This document shows, in pieces, positions 28,901 through 37,812 of a stretch of 64,000 nt of DNA. The stretch's first letter is position 1. Each line of letters begins with the position of its first letter. The stretch comes from Paenibacillus luteus. GTDB taxonomy: Bacteria > Bacillota > Bacilli > Paenibacillales > Paenibacillaceae. Below the pieces are notes generated by a model. It made no database searches and was not told the origin of the DNA. It worked only from the letters and a program-made list of their open reading frames with translations. The position numbers and the translations under genes are program-made. The DNA is taken from contig NZ_SKCD01000088.1 of assembly GCF_006542765.1 (NCBI RefSeq), positions 1 to 64,000 on the forward strand. Reading direction: 5' to 3'.

Positions 28901-30630
28901 TCTGTTGTTCCCGAACCACCGGCAAATACCGTACCCGTTGCCGGGAATGTCGCTGTTACCACTCCGGAATCGGCTGAATTTGTTACGACTGTTGCCCCCG
29001 CTAACGTGAAGAAATCCGAAGGCACTCCCGTCAACACATATCCCCTCTTGGGCGTGATCGTCAGCGTTGCCGTGTAAGTCTCTCCCTCTGCAAATCGGGG
29101 AGCAGCCTCAGGAGACCAAGCGATTGATGCGGTATATTCAGCTGTAGTTGTCTCCCGAACTGGCACTTCGCCCGCAACTGGCGCAGGTACCCCGCTAATC
29201 GCTGCAGTCGCAATGACATCTATAGCATTTATCGTCACGGTATACGTAATCTTCGTTGCTCCATCCTGAGCCGTAACGATGACCTTATTGCCCGATGCCA
29301 ATGTCGTCGCTACCGTGGTTCCATCGGCCTCATAAATCTCGAACGTAGCATTCGTTGCCGGCGTGATCGCTGCCTTCAACTCGTCTAACGTCACATCGCC
29401 CGGAATGCTCGTAATGGTCTCCGTCGCTGTCCCTCCCGTGCTCACCGTTCCAAACCCGGATGTCAAAGTAGCTTTGGTGCTCAGCCAATGCGCATACAGG
29501 GTTGTATTCTTGGTTATCGAAAATGTGTCTTCTGACACATAGCTGGTACCGCTGCCGTCCGCTAACGTATTCCATCCCACGAAGACATAGTCGGTTTTGA
29601 CTAAAGGATCTGAAGGATCTATATCTCCACTCACGGTAACCATTGCATCATTAGAATATACGTTGTTGTCAATCGGCACGCTTCCTCCCATGTTACCGTT
29701 ACCGTCGTAGTTCACAAAACGGTAGAAAGCTTTCAAATAGGGATAGCCTTCATTCACATCCGGATCGATTCCCCAATAATCGTTAAAGCCCGGCCAATTT
29801 ACATACGTACTTAGCGTCTTCATCTCTAAAGTTGTTTTACCTGTTCCTTTCCCCGTATCACTTTGCCCCGTCGTGTCGCTGTCGTAAAAGCTATTGGAGA
29901 CTGATGCTCCTGGATTCAAAGCACCGGCCAAGCCTCCTGTAGGAGAGCTTTCAGCCCCTACCTTTCCTGTGGCGTAACTATTGTGGATCTCCCATTGATT
30001 AATCCCTGTCAAGCCGCCTGCGTTTCTATGCGCCGCATTCACACTCGCATTGCTGTAGCTACTGCTGATTGATCCAGAAGCGAACCCTACCAAGCCTCCT
30101 ACAGATGAACCTCCGCTTATCTTGCCGGTCGTGAAGCTTCCCCTGATTGCTCCAAAGCTGGACCCTACCAAGCCTCCTACATTAGCATTACCCACAACAT
30201 CGATATCTTCCAGCCCGATATTACCAATTGAACTTAAAGCAGAGGTTTCTCCGAAAAGCCCAACACGATTACTTTGTGGTCGATTAATCGTAAGATTAGT
30301 AATTTTATACCCTTTGCCGTTAAAGCTCCCTCTAAATGGATTGCCAATCGGCGCCCAGCCTTCTCCTCCCGCATAACCGCTTAAATCGATATCCGCGATC
30401 AGCTCAAAATATATCCCTGATGCCAAATGATTTCTGACCTCGTTGAGCTCAGCAGCCGTTTCAATGAGATAAGGCTCATTGCTGGTACCCTTTCCTCCTG
30501 CAAATTCTACACCTGACGCAGCAGATACTTGATTCCCTCTATCAAACAGCCCGTTCCATCCGCCTAGCACCATCAGCATCGCTAAGATGATAGACGTTAC
30601 TTTCTTACTTGCTCGAAATCTTGTACTCAT
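25939..30630 (-). CDS. Giant SLH-domain surface protein with GLUG and InlB repeats
   Basis: 1,563 residues with a signal peptide (...NQVSAASG). Order: GLUG-motif block ~60-270 (NVGGLVGSSFG, AGGLTGINQ); InlB-type repeat ~300-385; one beta-sandwich repeat (ITxIPxxxTLxxLKAAITPA type); second GLUG block ~610-880 (GGLVGxNxGSI repeated); second InlB repeat ~890-960; three tandem ~80-residue copies of the beta-sandwich repeat; the LPVGSIGEVSLEE domain shared with the protein at 11157-16262; three C-terminal SLH domains (HWAEASIKQAVQDGIVNGYV). GGAGGAGAAAA precedes the ATG. It should be anchored in the S-layer or wall. GLUG and InlB repeats occur in adhesins, but the ligand is unknown. It lies directly downstream of the LuxR-type regulator gene. 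Confidence 0.9.
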   Translation of the reverse strand: MSTRFRASKKVTSIILAMLMVLGGWNGLFDRGNQVSAASGVEFAGGKGTSNEPYLIETAAELNEVRNHLASGIYFELIADIDLSGYAGGEGWAPIGNPFRGSFNGKGYKITNLTINRPQSNRVGLFGETSALSSIGNIGLEDIDVVGNANVGGLVGSSFGAIRGSFTTGKISGGSSVGGLVGFASGSISSSYSNASVNAAHRNAGGLTGINQWEIHNSYATGKVGAESSPTGGLAGALNPGASVSNSFYDSDTTGQSDTGKGTGKTTLEMKTLSTYVNWPGFNDYWGIDPDVNEGYPYLKAFYRFVNYDGNGNMGGSVPIDNNVYSNDAMVTVSGDIDPSDPLVKTDYVFVGWNTLADGSGTSYVSEDTFSITKNTTLYAHWLSTKATLTSGFGTVSTGGTATETITSIPGDVTLDELKAAITPATNATFEIYEADGTTVATTLASGNKVIVTAQDGATKITYTVTINAIDVIATAAISGVPAPVAGEVPVRETTTAEYTASIAWSPEAAPRFAEGETYTATLTITPKRGYVLTGVPSDFFTLAGATVVTNSADSGVVTATFPATGTVFAGGSGTTEDPYLIATAAELNQVRYFLNASFKLTADIDLSGYAAGEGWMPIGNWDYGNGFAGNFDGSGYTISNLKISRTYSYDPLGLFGFIYHGTVSNVILENIDVSSGEVVGGLAGVNSGTITNSGVITGSVSGYFAGGLVGSNESSITNSFFAESLSGAATYAGGLVGVNYSTIRNSFATGSISGQHRTAGGLVGGNEGSISDSYFNGSVNGKNSAGGLVGGNWSRIVNSYATGAVTGDESLGGLVGNNSGANNSFFDSETTGQTSSGTGGGTGLTTAAMMLQSSYEGWDFEQTWAIDSSLNEGYPYLQSSQLHHVAYNGNGETDGDLPSAETAYLRGTTVSVIGNIGNLVKTGYTFAGWNTLADGTGNSYSASDSFTITTNKTLFARWISTSATLTSTIGTVSTGGTENETITNIPSTTTLEAIKAAITPAAGATVNVYETDGTTAASTLATGYKVIVTAQDGVTQVTYTVTLVKTAATLTSTIGTVSANGTGNETITAIPYGTTLAALKAAITPAADATFEVYQADGITVATGLETGNKVIITAEDGVTQVTYTVTVLKKTDATLTSTIGTVSATGTGNETITAIPSGTTLAALKAAITAAADATFEVYQADGITVATDLATGNKVIVTAQDGVTQVTYTVTVNEATAPPISGSNGGSVPTPAKVTSKDGSLTLPVGSIGEVSLEERFTITVPTGAVNQELKLTITKLLDSKNVLVNKEVLASSVYEVLKNIPGHFIKPVTLTFAFDANNVKSGQGVAIFYFDEGNKEWVEVKGSKTSGNVISVEVNHFTKFAVLVVDQSTGLPVVEGTTPAELSDIVGHWAEASIKQAVQDGIVNGYVDGTFKPGKTITRAEFTVMLMKALNAQEAGAELTFTDKADIGTWAQAAVAQAVQAGIISGYEDGTFQPNANITRAEMATMLGKAFELTLDPNAVTSFADDSLIPVWAKSAVATLKERGIVKGTGANTFNPRAQTTRAEAVVMLMNTLNLVNEK
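26986..27741 (-). repeat. Three tandem ~246-bp repeats in the second SLH protein gene
   Basis: Three in-frame units each begin ATLTSTIGTVS and end VTQVTYTVT. A fourth, more diverged copy lies near 29240-29490 in the same gene. Units 2 and 3 are nearly identical, pointing to recent duplication. Confidence 0.8.
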
Positions 30631-30662
30631 GTCGTTTTCTCCTCCATACCACTATTGAATTC

Positions 30663-30680
30663 GGACCTAAGTATAGGTCC
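30663..30680. promoter_or_regulatory. Palindrome upstream of the second SLH protein gene
   Basis: GGACCTA-AGTA-TAGGTCC is a perfect 7-bp inverted repeat 33 bp upstream of the SLH protein ATG. It lies between that gene and the terminator of the LuxR-type regulator. Its size is right for a LuxR-family operator, but no binding consensus is known to me for this regulator. Confidence 0.4.
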
Positions 30681-30690
30681 CAAGCCATAC

Positions 30691-30718
30691 AAAAAAACAC
30701 TAACCAAAGTTAGTGTTT
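30691..30718 (-). terminator. Terminator of the LuxR-type regulator gene
   Basis: A perfect 10-bp stem AAACACTAAC/GTTAGTGTTT with a 4-nt loop is followed on the minus strand by seven T, 23 bp past the stop. Confidence 0.88.
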
Positions 30719-30740
30719 CGCAAATATTGTAGAAAAAAGT

Positions 30741-33700
30741 CTAATTTATGAGTTCCAACTCCTTTGCACGGGCGATTGCCTGACTCCTTCTTTTAACTCC
30801 CAGTTTTCCGTATACGTTATGAATATAGCCTTTGACTGTCCCTTCTGTTAATCCGAATCGATAGGCAATTTCCTTATTCGTCAATCCATCTGTCAGCGCG
30901 TACAGGATCTCTGTTTCACGATTTGTAAGTGATTCGAATAACAGCTGTGAAGCTTTCGCAGAAGTTGATGACGGATCATCTGTTGGAACGATTGGTGAAT
31001 AACTTTGGCTGCGAGCTTCATCTAATGATTTCACATACATCATTCGGGCAATCATTTGCTCCAGCATGCCCCGTATTTCTTGAGTGAAAACGCCGGCTAT
31101 GAGACTGTTCTCCAAGTAAAGTGCGAATGGCGTTAGTCCTCCTGTGAAAAGAACAGGCATACACAGTACGGATTGGGACTGGTTTCTATGAATAGAGGGA
31201 TCAGCGGAATAAGAGCTGTGCGAAGCATTAGCAAGTACCACCGATTCGCCTGTTTTTAGTACATAACGGATAATAGACTCACCATACGAAGCTCCGCTGC
31301 TATCGCTCAATGAGACTTCCTTTTCAACGGCGTAGGTCTCTCCCTCGCTACCCACAATAAATCCCTTTTCCGCACCAGAATAGCGGATTGCAAGCTCCAG
31401 GAATTGGTCCATGGTATGACAATGGTTTAGTGAAGTCATCCATTCTTGCTGCTGTTTGTATTGCCTATTGTCCGCAGTAAGCCAAGACGTGAACTCAGAC
31501 TTGATTTCGATTGCTCTAGGCTCCTCTGTAACTGCCTTGTCATCCCCTATTCTCTCAATCGCAGTTGTTCTTAATCCTTCATTTGTTTCTCTCAGCTGCC
31601 TTGCTTTGGCAGTAGCGCCCCATCTTGTATAAGCGTCACAAGCATCAGCAATAAGAGCCTCCGCCCCGTTCATACTCCCCATCTGCCTATAGAATACAGA
31701 GGCCCGTTCACAAGAAATAGCCTCCATTAGTCCCTCTCCTGCCTGGCGGGCTGCCCGGGTTGCCTCTTCGTATCGCTCGGCAGCAGCAACTCGATTGCCC
31801 TCCATCCGATAGATTTCAGCTGATAAGAGCAAATAAGCAGACGAATCCTTGCCGCTATAGCCAGACCATCGCCTCATAGAACGCAAGTGCTCACGCAGCT
31901 TCATCCGTATCCTCTTCTGCTCATTCGGCGACGCTTCCGAGTACATAGCAGCAAGCGTTAATGAATGGTACATCCTTTGTTTACGAACATGCGGCCGAGT
32001 TTGGAGGAATGTATTCTTCTCACCTCTCTTGGCCCATTCAAGGGCTTCCCGGTACCGCCCGAAGAGATAAGCAATCTCTATGTTACAGGTACATGTATAA
32101 TAGACCTCGTTATTCAAAAAATCCTTGTATGGCTCGTTTAGTAAGGATTTAACGACTTCATCGCTTTCTCCAGCCCCATCTTGCATTTGTGCGATGTACC
32201 ATTTTGCCCTACGAAAAATATTACGTGTGACTCCGTCCACAAGCTGCTGTGAAGTCTCTTCATAATCTTTGATCCGTGCAGATAATGAATACAAATCGCC
32301 GGTGTAGTTTGTTATAGTCGTCATCATCGCAATGCTAACATAGGTTAGATTAGCCGATTCCATCCCATATTGGATCGATTTCTCAAACTGCTTAATCCCT
32401 TCATCCGGATTAATAATGCCGACAAGGCCTTTCAGATAATATAATCGGCTTCGCAGGTCTGCGCTGTCGAAGGAAGCTGCTAGATGGAATGCCTGATCTA
32501 CATATTGAGGCCCCGTACGGAAACCTGACATTTTATAAATAACCATCCCGTAGCTGGCAAGCATAAAGGAGAAAGCCTCATTGCTTCCATACTTTAGACC
32601 ATAACGAACAAATCTTGAGAATAACACAGCTGACTGCTCTAGACTTAACACATAGACAGGGAGCGAAATCGCCATGACCAGGTCTGACAATGCTTTATAG
32701 CGCGGGTCACGATTAATCGGTAAATGTGGAACCTCGCTACCCTTATTGAACAATGCACTCTGTGTCATTAATATTTCCTTTATAACTAATGCTTTGGAAG
32801 GCTTGCTTGGTAAATGCCAGCCCAATTCTGCTAGCGCCTGCTGCCCAATATGGACAGCCGTTTCATCCTTCTTCAAATACGAATACATGGCAATACGTAT
32901 CAAATAGATATGAGAACGTTCAACCACGTTTGTTGTGCAAGACATTAAGTTTGCGAGTAATTCCTCCGCACGATCTGTATGACCACACATGTATTCACAT
33001 TCCGATACCTCCAGCAGGAGCCGGTAATCAAGGGACGCTGTATTTTGCCAGTCGCCGCCAGAAAGACGTAAAGCGATTTCATAAAAATGGAGCGCAGCCG
33101 TAAATGCTGTTGTTGCCTTAGACTTTATACCCGCCTGATAGTTAAATGCGGCAAGCTCTCTCTTCTCCGCATCATCCACTATCTTCTTGCTGCCCAGATT
33201 CAAGTGATGCACCATGTCAAATATAGTAAATACACTCTCACTTGATAAATCATCTCGTATGACGCGGCCAATGCTCAGATGTAAGCTCGTTTGGTCCGAT
33301 TCAGACATGGTCATGTAAGCTGCCTGTTGAATACGGTCATGCAAGAATCTATAATAACGTTCAACACCGTCTGACTCCTCAGTGTCATTTTCTCGGCAGA
33401 TTAGACCCTCTTCCTCTATTACATGCAGAAGTCTGCGTACATGCAGCAGAGAATTCCCACTAACTAAAGAGATCGTTAATGAACAGAAACGATGTCCGAT
33501 AGCTGCTCCTATGGCTAACAGCTCGATCTTTTCGGGGGATAGCATACGAATACGAGCCTCTATTAAATGTACAATGTCCGGATCCTCAGGAATGTCCGTG
33601 ATGACAGATGGTTCCCATACCCATGACGCCTCTACTTCATCATAATAAAGCTTATTCTCTCGATACAGATTGTCCAGTAGACGATTCAAGTATAATGGAT

Positions 33701-35099
33701 TGCCGCCTGTTCGGTGGTATAACACCTCCGCGAGCGAGCGAATACGGGCGGAGTTCTCATCAAGAACATCCGATACGAATTGTCTCACTTCGATGTAGGA
33801 CAGAGCCTCGAGATGGATATGATGTACAGATAATTGGAATTCATCATGCAAGGAAAGCGACTCCGCCATCCATGCAGCTGCATCCACTTTATTCTCTTCA
33901 TGTTTTTGCCATCCTAAAGTGAATTCCTCCCGAAACGCACTGATCACTAGTAAGCCAGGCCGTGCCTGATCATGTACAATTGTACGAAGAACATCTATGG
34001 TAGCGGGATCTGCCCATTGAAGATCATCCAGGAAAATAACTAAGGGATGCTGCTTATCTACAAAAACTTTTATAAATATAGGTACTAAGCGGTTAAATCG
34101 AATAGCAGCCTCAGCAGGATGCAGCGGTTCTATTGCTGGAATGACATCGAACAGCTCTGCAGCTTCCGGCAAAAGCTGTACAATGACAGCTGCTCCTTGG
34201 CCTAATGCCTTTGTGAATTGTTTCTTCAGCTTCGCCACTCGATCCGGTGTTTCGCTCCATATTTGCCGAATGAGGCTTCGCAAAGCTTCCAGCAATGAAG
34301 AGAACGGAATGTCGCGATTCATCATATCGCATTTGCCACTGACGAACCGACCGCCATCCCTTCTAACTAACATCTGCAGAGCTCGAACGAGCACCGTTTT
34401 ACCGCTTCCTGCGCTTCCGCTAACGAAAACAAACGAAGATGCACCAGCTTTTGCCTGTTCGAAAGCATCTCGGAGAGCTCTTTCTTCCATTTCACGACCA
34501 AAGAGGGTCTGAGGAAGCCGAAACCGGCTTGCCTCATCTGCCTGAGCGATTTCGAAGGATATGACTTCGCCCTTTTCTTCCATTGATAAGGCGCACCGCT
34601 TCAAATCACTTAATAAACCATATGCACTCTGATAGCGCTCTTCCGGATTCTTCGACAAAAGCTTCATAATAACAACCTCAAGCGAGCCAGCCATATCCGA
34701 ACGCCATTCGCTTAGAGGCTTGGGTACAACAGCAAGGTGTGCATGTATCCATTCTTCGACACTTTGTGCATGAAACGGCAGACGTCCTGACAGCATCTCA
34801 TAAAAGATCATGCCCAGGGCATACAGATCGCTTCGCCCATCTGGCATATGATTGATTCTGCCCGTTTGTTCGGGGGACATATAAGTGTAATCCATGAGTA
34901 GCGGATCTATAAAAATAGCTGCTTTCATATCCAATTGAATTTGGATATTCACCGGACTCCAATTTCCAAATAATTCATTCTGCTTATGAGCATGATGTAC
35001 CGACTCCGTCAGTCCTATTGCTATATGTAAGAAGGAGGCGACATTCATTGGGCCTCCGTTCATCATTTCCTTTAAGTGAATAGCTTCTGTAAGTACCAT
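30741..35099 (-). CDS. Large ATPase regulator: kinase-like remnant, AAA/STAND ATPase, GAF, LuxR HTH
   Basis: 1,452 residues. Residues 1-170 resemble the C-lobe of a Ser/Thr kinase (YMSPEQTGRINHMPDGRSDL, YALGMIFYEMLSGRLPF), but the N-lobe is absent and the catalytic HRD region reads GNWSPVNI, so it is probably a pseudokinase. Then comes an AAA_16-type ATPase (Walker A SGSAGSGKT ~228, Walker B VIFLDDLQWAD), about 600 residues of helical TPR-like repeats, a GAF-like domain ~1230-1370, and a C-terminal LuxR HTH (LTNRETEILYALTDGLTNKE). This is a MalT-like switch linked to a kinase-like sensor. GGAGAGGAAA supports the start, and TAG lies 15 codons upstream in frame. It probably controls the downstream SLH gene (inferred). 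Confidence 0.88.
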   Translation of the reverse strand: MVLTEAIHLKEMMNGGPMNVASFLHIAIGLTESVHHAHKQNELFGNWSPVNIQIQLDMKAAIFIDPLLMDYTYMSPEQTGRINHMPDGRSDLYALGMIFYEMLSGRLPFHAQSVEEWIHAHLAVVPKPLSEWRSDMAGSLEVVIMKLLSKNPEERYQSAYGLLSDLKRCALSMEEKGEVISFEIAQADEASRFRLPQTLFGREMEERALRDAFEQAKAGASSFVFVSGSAGSGKTVLVRALQMLVRRDGGRFVSGKCDMMNRDIPFSSLLEALRSLIRQIWSETPDRVAKLKKQFTKALGQGAAVIVQLLPEAAELFDVIPAIEPLHPAEAAIRFNRLVPIFIKVFVDKQHPLVIFLDDLQWADPATIDVLRTIVHDQARPGLLVISAFREEFTLGWQKHEENKVDAAAWMAESLSLHDEFQLSVHHIHLEALSYIEVRQFVSDVLDENSARIRSLAEVLYHRTGGNPLYLNRLLDNLYRENKLYYDEVEASWVWEPSVITDIPEDPDIVHLIEARIRMLSPEKIELLAIGAAIGHRFCSLTISLVSGNSLLHVRRLLHVIEEEGLICRENDTEESDGVERYYRFLHDRIQQAAYMTMSESDQTSLHLSIGRVIRDDLSSESVFTIFDMVHHLNLGSKKIVDDAEKRELAAFNYQAGIKSKATTAFTAALHFYEIALRLSGGDWQNTASLDYRLLLEVSECEYMCGHTDRAEELLANLMSCTTNVVERSHIYLIRIAMYSYLKKDETAVHIGQQALAELGWHLPSKPSKALVIKEILMTQSALFNKGSEVPHLPINRDPRYKALSDLVMAISLPVYVLSLEQSAVLFSRFVRYGLKYGSNEAFSFMLASYGMVIYKMSGFRTGPQYVDQAFHLAASFDSADLRSRLYYLKGLVGIINPDEGIKQFEKSIQYGMESANLTYVSIAMMTTITNYTGDLYSLSARIKDYEETSQQLVDGVTRNIFRRAKWYIAQMQDGAGESDEVVKSLLNEPYKDFLNNEVYYTCTCNIEIAYLFGRYREALEWAKRGEKNTFLQTRPHVRKQRMYHSLTLAAMYSEASPNEQKRIRMKLREHLRSMRRWSGYSGKDSSAYLLLSAEIYRMEGNRVAAAERYEEATRAARQAGEGLMEAISCERASVFYRQMGSMNGAEALIADACDAYTRWGATAKARQLRETNEGLRTTAIERIGDDKAVTEEPRAIEIKSEFTSWLTADNRQYKQQQEWMTSLNHCHTMDQFLELAIRYSGAEKGFIVGSEGETYAVEKEVSLSDSSGASYGESIIRYVLKTGESVVLANASHSSYSADPSIHRNQSQSVLCMPVLFTGGLTPFALYLENSLIAGVFTQEIRGMLEQMIARMMYVKSLDEARSQSYSPIVPTDDPSSTSAKASQLLFESLTNRETEILYALTDGLTNKEIAYRFGLTEGTVKGYIHNVYGKLGVKRRSQAIARAKELELIN

Positions 35100-35531
35100 C
35101 CCAGTTTCCTCTCCAATCCGTACGCAGTGCTTCTTGTTATTCTATCATTATATCGGGATGACGCGCATACGAATTCATCATGTAACCTGCGGCTAATCAA
35201 TAGGACTAATAGGATTAAGAAATGATAGTAAAGGAATACTGTGTATTGTTCCGTTTTCTTTCTGTAGCTCCAGCTTTCTTCAACATGCAGTCGAACTGCC
35301 TGAGTTTTCAATGATTCTGGATAATGTTTAGCGTTTGTCCTTTTAGCGCCATGAAAAATGCACCCCCTATAATTTCATCGGTTACCCAGCAGGTTATCCA
35401 ATGTCTATTATAGGGGGTGCACTTCAGGCCAAATATCTTCAAAGATAAGGTCGCATTCTCTTAGAGGTGCTCCAATTATGACTTAAACGATGAGGCCTGT
35501 TCCAGGTTTAAATTTATAAATTACCATATTT
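35100..35531. other. Intergenic region between GH3 and the LuxR-type regulator
   Basis: 432 bp. Apart from the inverted-repeat element (separate entry) it holds only the upstream region of the regulator gene; I see no supported coding sequence. Confidence 0.5.
35349..35427. repeat. Mini inverted-repeat element (MITE-like) or long terminator hairpin
   Basis: TGCACCCCCTATAAT (35360-35374) is perfectly complementary to ATTATAGGGGGTGCA (35407-35421). Similarity continues outward (both ends read TGAA just outside) and inward (GGTTACC/GGATAACC). Ends rich in TGCACCCCCTAT are typical of some IS3-family insertion sequences, so this may be a non-autonomous derivative. It also lies about 110 bp past the GH3 stop and has TTTTT after the stem on the minus strand, so it may serve as a terminator. 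Confidence 0.5.
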
Positions 35532-37793
35532 CTATTTCCGTTCGAATTCCGCAATCATCTCTTCGATCACGTCCTCCGGCGAGCGATCAACAAGCCAGGT
35601 CTGACCGAACATCTGAATGACCTTGATAACCGGAAAATCACTCCAGAAGCCGATAAACACATCGTCCAGCACCACTTGTTCGGTAACATGCTTGTTCATT
35701 TCCGTAAGACATTTCTCGAAGATGGCTCTCGCCCTCGGTTCACTAATCCAATCATTTACAAGACTGAATTTGTGGAAGGAGACAGGCTCCTGACCGAAGT
35801 CGCAATAGACACGCTCACGTAGACGGATGTCCCGGGAAGAGCTGCCAGCAGCAATCTGGAAGTAGCCGGTCTCTGCCACCCATTTGTTGTACTTGGTGTT
35901 ATAGTAAGCAAAATCGCGTTCCTCCAGCATCAATGTAACCTGCTGCTTCTCGCCAGGCGCGAGCGCAACCTTCGTAAATGCCTTTAGTTCCTTCTGCGGA
36001 CGAATCCACTTGCATTCCTCATCATGGACATAGAGCTGAACGACCTCTTTACCGGACATTGTTCCAGTATTCTCTATCGTCAAAGTCACCTTCATTTTAC
36101 CCTCTTGCTGAATAGCCAATAGGTCGGAATAGGCAAATGACGTGTATGACAATCCATGTCCGAACGGGAATTGAGGAGCTAACTCCTTACGGTCATAGTA
36201 ACGATAACCGATAAAGAGCCCCTCACGATAATAGAGCTTGCCGTTCTCGCCGCGAATCCGCATATGCGACGGGTTGTCGGACAGCTTAACAGGGAAGGTC
36301 TCCGACAATTTGCCAGACGGATTGACGCGTCCGAACAGAATATCGGCAATTGCCCGTCCGCTGCCTTGACCCGTAAGCCAAGAATGCAGGACTCCTGGTA
36401 CGTATTGAACCCATGGATGCATGGCAAGTGCCGATCCGCTGCTGGTCACGACAATGCAATGCGGTTGTACTTCTGTCACCGCCTTGATCAGCTTCTGCTG
36501 ATGCAGAGGCAGCCCGATCGTGTCCAAATCATGCATTTCCGATTCAACATACTCCGGTTGTCCGACGAACAGCACAACCACGTCTGCGGATGCCGCAAGT
36601 GCCACGCTCTCTTGGATCATACGTTCATCGACGCGGTCATCCTCAGGATAACCTTCGGCGTAGACCATGTTCACCTTATCGCTTACTATGCTCTTCATTT
36701 CATCCCACGCAATATCTACGCGGGTCGGCGTCACATTCGCGCTGCCGGCTCCCTGAATCCTCGGCTGTTTGGCGAATTTACCGATCACGGCCACTTTAGA
36801 GATTTTATCAGGATCAAGCGGCAGAATACGATTGTCGTTCTTCAATAAGACGATGCTCTCGGCCGCAGCTTTACGTGCTAATTCATGATAGTCAATGCTC
36901 GGAGCTGCAGCTTTTACCTGCTGTTCCGTAGTTTTACGAACGAGCTCAAGAATGCGGGCAGCGGCTTTATCCACGACTGATTCATCCAATTTGCCTTCAT
37001 TAACAGCTTCGGTAATCGCCTTGGTATTATAGTAAGCAGGTCCCGGCATTTCCAGATCAAGCCCTGCTGCCAAGCCGCGAATCCGGTCATTGACGGCTGT
37101 CCAATCAGAGATGACTACCCCTTCATAGCCCCATTCCTCACGCAAAATATCGTTTAACAGATGCTCGTTCTCGCTCGTATAGGACCCATTCAGCAGGTTA
37201 TAGGAGCACATAATGGTCCATGGATTGGCTTTTTTCACGATACGCTCGAAGGCACTCAGATAAATCTCGCGCAATGTCCGCTCATCAATCTCGGAGCTCG
37301 TTACGATCTTCTCGAATTCCTGATTGTTGCCTGCAAAATGCTTCACTGAAGCGCCGACGCCTTGGCTTTGCAATCCGTTCACGAAGGCAGCTCCGAGCTC
37401 ACCCGTCAGGAACGGGTCCTCGGAATAATATTCGAAATTCCGGCCGCCAAGCGGGGTTCGCTTCATATTGATTCCTGGGCCTAAGAGCAGCTCGACGCCC
37501 ATTTCACGTCCTTCGACGCCAAGCGCAATGCCAAGTTCATGAAGCAGCTCCGTATTCCAAGACGAGCCAATCGCCGAACCTGTTGGATAACAGGTTGCAG
37601 GAATATTTCCGCCTGTAACTCCCATTTCTTCGTTGCTGTTCGTCTTACGGATTCCGTTCGTTCCATCGTACATATGAATGGCTGGAATTCCGTGATGCTC
37701 GAAGCCCTTGGTCATCCACATATTAAGCCCGGCGCATATTGCCGCTTTTTCTTCCAAGGTCATAGATGCAAGCAGTTCTTGTGTTGTTTTCAT
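35532..37793 (-). CDS. Glycoside hydrolase family 3 (beta-glucosidase type)
   Basis: About 753 residues, no signal peptide, so cytoplasmic. The GH3 N domain carries the nucleophile Asp near residue 230 (GVVISDWTAV) and the KHFAGNNQE substrate-binding motif. The C domain (SIVLLKNDNRILPL) and a fibronectin-III-like domain (GKEVVQLYVHDEE) follow. GGAGAGA lies before ATG 37793; the frame stays open upstream but without a start signal. It lies 20 bp downstream of the PTS IIC gene and is probably in its operon. Beta-glucosides or xylosides are plausible substrates. Confidence 0.92.
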   Translation of the reverse strand: MKTTQELLASMTLEEKAAICAGLNMWMTKGFEHHGIPAIHMYDGTNGIRKTNSNEEMGVTGGNIPATCYPTGSAIGSSWNTELLHELGIALGVEGREMGVELLLGPGINMKRTPLGGRNFEYYSEDPFLTGELGAAFVNGLQSQGVGASVKHFAGNNQEFEKIVTSSEIDERTLREIYLSAFERIVKKANPWTIMCSYNLLNGSYTSENEHLLNDILREEWGYEGVVISDWTAVNDRIRGLAAGLDLEMPGPAYYNTKAITEAVNEGKLDESVVDKAAARILELVRKTTEQQVKAAAPSIDYHELARKAAAESIVLLKNDNRILPLDPDKISKVAVIGKFAKQPRIQGAGSANVTPTRVDIAWDEMKSIVSDKVNMVYAEGYPEDDRVDERMIQESVALAASADVVVLFVGQPEYVESEMHDLDTIGLPLHQQKLIKAVTEVQPHCIVVTSSGSALAMHPWVQYVPGVLHSWLTGQGSGRAIADILFGRVNPSGKLSETFPVKLSDNPSHMRIRGENGKLYYREGLFIGYRYYDRKELAPQFPFGHGLSYTSFAYSDLLAIQQEGKMKVTLTIENTGTMSGKEVVQLYVHDEECKWIRPQKELKAFTKVALAPGEKQQVTLMLEERDFAYYNTKYNKWVAETGYFQIAAGSSSRDIRLRERVYCDFGQEPVSFHKFSLVNDWISEPRARAIFEKCLTEMNKHVTEQVVLDDVFIGFWSDFPVIKVIQMFGQTWLVDRSPEDVIEEMIAEFERK

Positions 37794-37812
37794 CGTTATC
37801 TCTCCAGTCCTG

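Noticed and set aside
35072..35311. 79-codon frame upstream of the LuxR-type regulator, possible missing kinase N-lobe
   Set aside because: It shows no kinase motifs and overlaps the regulator start in another frame; a stop separates it from the regulator frame.
36264..36848. 194-codon plus-strand frame in the GH3 gene
   Set aside because: Antisense of a well-conserved GH3 coding region.
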